NCBI GenBank assembly: GCA_030644725.1
Contig: CP130629.1
Coordinates: 3,425,501 to 3,489,500, forward strand
Direction: 5' to 3'
Length of the DNA stretch: 64,000 bases
DNA from: Candidatus Electrothrix communis
GTDB lineage: Bacteria; Desulfobacterota; Desulfobulbia; Desulfobulbales; Desulfobulbaceae
How positions within the stretch are numbered: the first letter of the stretch is position 1; every line of letters begins with the position of its first letter. Shown piece by piece: positions 61,436 to 64,000 of this stretch. The translations under genes and the position numbers were made by a program. The notes under the pieces are model-generated. The model did no database searches and was not told where the DNA came from. It saw only the letters and a list, made by a program, of their open reading frames with translations.

Positions 61436-62578
61436 ATGCATGGTTACGTAAAAAGAATGCAGGAAGCAAAACTGCATAAGGCGCTTTCCCGTTCACCGGC
61501 GGTCGCCATCCTCGGGCCGAGGCAGTCCGGTAAATCAACAATCGCCAGGATGTTGCTCAAGAGTGTTCCTTCTGTATACCTTGATTTACAGGACCGGGTT
61601 GACCGGAACAAGTTGTCGGAACCGGAACTTTTTTTTGATCGATACAGGGATCAGCTCATTTGTCTTGATGAAATTCAGCTTCTTCCGGAATTTTTTTCCA
61701 TTCTCCGTTCAGAGATAGATAAAGACAGAAGACCGGGCAGGTTCTTAATTTTGGGGTCAGCTTCCCGTGATTTGATCAAACAATCGACAGAATCGCTTGC
61801 AGGCCGTATCGCCTATATTGATCTGACACCCTTTTTCGTCAAGGAACTCGTCGATATCTCGACATGGTCGGATATCTGGCTCAGAGGCGGTTTCCCGGAA
61901 AGCGTTCTGGCTGAAAACGATACGGACAGTTTTGATTGGCGGCTTGATTTTATTCGAACATTTATGGAGCGGGATATTCCGAATCTGGGGTTCAATATTC
62001 CGATTCCGGTCATTGAGCGTTTGTGGCTGCTTTTGGCCCATTATAACGGTCAGACCATAAATTACAGTAAACTGGCGGCTGCTGCTGATATATCAATACC
62101 GACGTTAAAGAAATACCTGTCAATTCTGGAACAGACCTATATGGTTCGTTTACTGCCCCCTGCGGAGACAAACCTTAAAAAGAGGTTGGTCAAGTCGCCG
62201 AAAATTTATTTACGGGACAGCGGAATCCTGCATGCTTTACTTGATATCGAGCAGTATGACTTTTTGCTCTCCAACCCGATGGCGGGTGCATCCTGGGAGG
62301 GCTTTGTCATTGAAAATATCATTACGGAGTATGATCGCTGGCGACCGTCTTTTATACGAACCTCCAACGGGGCTGAAATAGATCTCATGCTGGAGAGGGC
62401 AGGAGAAAAACATCTTTTTGAATGCAAGCTCTCAAAAGCTCCGAAACCTTCACGGGGATTTTACGAGCTGATTGATGCAGTGCAGCCTGCATCGGCATGG
62501 GTTGTTGCTCCGGTTGATGAACCCTATGAAATAAAAAAAGGAATTCATGTCTGTGCCCCGGTCGATCTGGAAATATAA
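61436..62578 (+). CDS. ATP-binding protein with AAA_14 and DUF4143 domains (intact copy)
   Basis: 380 residues with AGGAG eight bases before the ATG. Walker A ILGPRQSGKST near residue 26, LICLDEIQLLPEFF as Walker B, FLILGSASRDL as sensor 1, the DUF4143 segments DWRLDFIRTFMERDIP and IYLRDSGILHALLDIEQ, and a nuclease-like AEIDLMLERAGE...FECKLSKAPK (E/D-x-K). A 5'-truncated copy lies at 59065-59824. The gene is flanked by ~110-bp direct repeats (61222 and 62578), so it seems to have moved or been duplicated as a unit. Role unknown; such ATPases have been seen in clusters with toxin-antitoxin-like and mobile genes. Confidence 0.88.
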   Translation: MHGYVKRMQEAKLHKALSRSPAVAILGPRQSGKSTIARMLLKSVPSVYLDLQDRVDRNKLSEPELFFDRYRDQLICLDEIQLLPEFFSILRSEIDKDRRPGRFLILGSASRDLIKQSTESLAGRIAYIDLTPFFVKELVDISTWSDIWLRGGFPESVLAENDTDSFDWRLDFIRTFMERDIPNLGFNIPIPVIERLWLLLAHYNGQTINYSKLAAAADISIPTLKKYLSILEQTYMVRLLPPAETNLKKRLVKSPKIYLRDSGILHALLDIEQYDFLLSNPMAGASWEGFVIENIITEYDRWRPSFIRTSNGAEIDLMLERAGEKHLFECKLSKAPKPSRGFYELIDAVQPASAWVVAPVDEPYEIKKGIHVCAPVDLEI

Positions 62579-62686
62579 TACAGCTGCTTGCGGAACAGCC
62601 GGGAATCGGCAAGCCCGGACGGGTTGCGGGCATCAGAGAGATGATTGTCAGCGGACTTGCCGTATGTTATCCCCTATTTTGTACAG
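62578..62686 (+). repeat. ~110-bp direct repeat, right copy
   Basis: Starts directly after the stop of the DUF4143 gene and carries GACGGGTTGCGG, GATTGTCAGCGGACTTGCC and TATGTTATCCCCT in the same order as the left copy at 61222-61334. Confidence 0.75.
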
Positions 62687-62766
62687 GAAGGTACTGGTAT
62701 CATGCTGCGAATCATGCATACTTCCATGAAATGGCCTGAGTTTTTTTGATCTATCAGAAATCAATC

Positions 62767-62806
62767 GAGTCTGACCCTATTGATCAGAGTCTGACCCTAT
62801 TGATCA
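62767..62806. repeat. Tandem 20-bp repeat GAGTCTGACCCTATTGATCA (two copies)
   Basis: Two exact 20-base units, preceded by AATCAATC. The TGACCCTATTGAT core also occurs at 44125-44151. Confidence 0.7.
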
Positions 62807-62820
62807 TTTTTTTCTCAGAC

Positions 62821-64000
62821 TCAATACCCCCAACTCCGTGTACGCCTTTCCTGTAACTCACCTACATCATAAGGCTCTATTCGCGATTCACGGACAGTAG
62901 AAAGCATGCTAGATTTTTCTCCTCCTCTTAAACTATAGAATGTATTTCTAGGGTTCCATATTTGAATATTAAACTCAGGTGTTTCAATTTTTTTTCTGTT
63001 ATTGGTGTCAAATTGAAGAACGATTTTAAGTGTGGCTGATTTGTTTGCTCCAATAGTTAACCCAAACCTATCAAACCCTCCGGGAGGAATTTCATGTGCG
63101 ACAGATATTTCATCATCAATTGCTGGGTCATTTACATTAACCATTAAGTTGTAAATGGCACTTGGAGATATGAGGCTATACCTAACACCTTTGTCATATC
63201 CTACATATTCAAAACGATCATCAGAGAAATAAATACGCTTATTATCATATGCTCCCCTTTCTATACTTACTACCTTCATCTCATCTTTATGAGAAACGCC
63301 ATCATTAGATTCATAAGTTGCAACTAGCTGTATAGGCGTGATACCGTTTTTCTTGATAATATTTTGGAATTTGAATAAATCATCACGTTCTGACGATTCG
63401 GGTGGTAAAGGACGCACTAAATTTACTGGAAGCATATTAACTAGGACTTCCTCTTTTCTTAAAATAGTGAATATATTTGAAGATAACTTTTTTTCTTCAG
63501 AAATAATGCTTTGTTGAATTACTTTTTTCTCAATACTTAAACTATTTTCTATCTTAAGTGAATGATCGAACTGAGATAAATCAATATTCGCCTTGAAATT
63601 CTTTGCATCCCCCCAGCCAAAATTTCTAACAAGTAGAACTAAATCACCATCTACAACTTCAATTGAATATTCAAGAGATGGAGTTTTATCTATTTCCACT
63701 TCTATCGTTTTAATTTTAATACGAGTAATAAGCTCACTCGTTTTTCCTTGATTGTGAAATTTTAAATCAAGAACAGGAAAATCGTTTAAATATTCTTTAC
63801 TTTGTATAACATTCGAAACGTCTACATAAGAGGAATTATCGGTGACACCTATACCAGCCAATTGCGTTTTCGGAGCAGATTCTGCACGTTTCTGCGCAAC
63901 TGATGAATCATTGTACTGAAGGACAAATACTGCCGTTGACGAAAGTATTAATATAAACGTCAATGAAAATAAGACTTGAGCCCAGGTTGGGTAATAAGCT
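62821..64000 (-). CDS. Membrane-anchored protein of unknown function, 5' end beyond the window
   Basis: At least 390 residues; the frame stays open to the window edge, so the N-terminus is missing. The visible start has a hydrophobic helix (VLFSLTFILILSSTAVFVL) after YYPTWAQ, then a long polar beta-rich region without Cys. Segments such as LDLKFHNQGKTSELITRIKI and LVLLVRNFGWGDAKNF look like immunoglobulin-like or CARDB-type strands. I do not recognise a family. It is probably a single-span membrane protein with a large soluble domain. Confidence 0.7.
   Translation of the reverse strand, partial: AYYPTWAQVLFSLTFILILSSTAVFVLQYNDSSVAQKRAESAPKTQLAGIGVTDNSSYVDVSNVIQSKEYLNDFPVLDLKFHNQGKTSELITRIKIKTIEVEIDKTPSLEYSIEVVDGDLVLLVRNFGWGDAKNFKANIDLSQFDHSLKIENSLSIEKKVIQQSIISEEKKLSSNIFTILRKEEVLVNMLPVNLVRPLPPESSERDDLFKFQNIIKKNGITPIQLVATYESNDGVSHKDEMKVVSIERGAYDNKRIYFSDDRFEYVGYDKGVRYSLISPSAIYNLMVNVNDPAIDDEISVAHEIPPGGFDRFGLTIGANKSATLKIVLQFDTNNRKKIETPEFNIQIWNPRNTFYSLRGGEKSSMLSTVRESRIEPYDVGELQERRTRSWGY

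Overview
The window looks like a chromosomal segment from a Gram-negative, probably anaerobic member of the Desulfobacterota, most likely Desulfobulbales; a relative of the cable bacteria would fit. This is an inference from gene content: an LL-diaminopimelate aminotransferase (dapL), a Wood-Ljungdahl methyltransferase (acsE-like), a class II DAHP synthase, adenosylcobalamin metabolism, many lipoproteins, large hybrid sensor kinases and abundant small palindromic repeats. No rRNA, tRNA or CRISPR array was seen.

Layout. 0.1-2.6 kb: a lipoprotein hydrolase, then a promoter, a cobalamin riboswitch and a terminator that now lead only to a 57-codon ORF. 2.65-9.84 kb: an accessory island on the minus strand. 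It encodes a Gly/Asn-rich precursor peptide, a radical SAM/SPASM maturase with a fused PqqD domain (frameshifted at an A11 tract), a second PqqD, an HprK-like kinase, an S24/S26-like protein with Cys in place of the catalytic Ser, a peptide-type ABC exporter and a nucleotidyltransferase-fold protein. Two related MITE-like elements flank it in opposite orientation. 9.9-34.6 kb: mainly housekeeping and envelope genes (dapL, SH3 protein, zwf, rsgA, pbpC, small lipoproteins, CotH-like protein, a giant glycosyltransferase, msrAB, a membrane spermidine-synthase-like protein with a HAD-fold partner, and a frameshifted katG with a palindromic operator candidate). 35.0-42.1 kb: a 1973-residue kinase/ATPase/GAF/histidine kinase/receiver protein overlapping a receiver-histidine kinase. 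42.2-50.6 kb: uvrC, class II DAHP synthase, acsE, dnaN, cobO, a PilZ protein and an amidohydrolase-like lipoprotein.

50.8-55.0 kb holds the second notable system: a P-loop NTPase translationally coupled to a 937-residue protein whose C-terminal two thirds is a run of almost identical 48-residue TPR-like repeats (144-bp DNA units, 14 copies). It is followed by recB, which carries an in-frame palindromic repeat insertion. 58.8-62.8 kb is a scrap-yard of gene fragments (trmO, an rsgA-like piece, a dead DUF4143 ATPase copy) and two intact DUF4143-type ATPases. One of these is bracketed by ~110-bp direct repeats and is the parent or sister of the dead copy. The window ends inside a membrane-anchored protein of unknown function.

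The two best candidates for an undescribed system are (1) the MITE-flanked RiPP-type cluster with the Gly/Asn repeat core and (2) the NTPase plus homogenised-repeat protein pair, whose architecture resembles NTPase-repeat conflict systems. Both functional readings are inferences from sequence.
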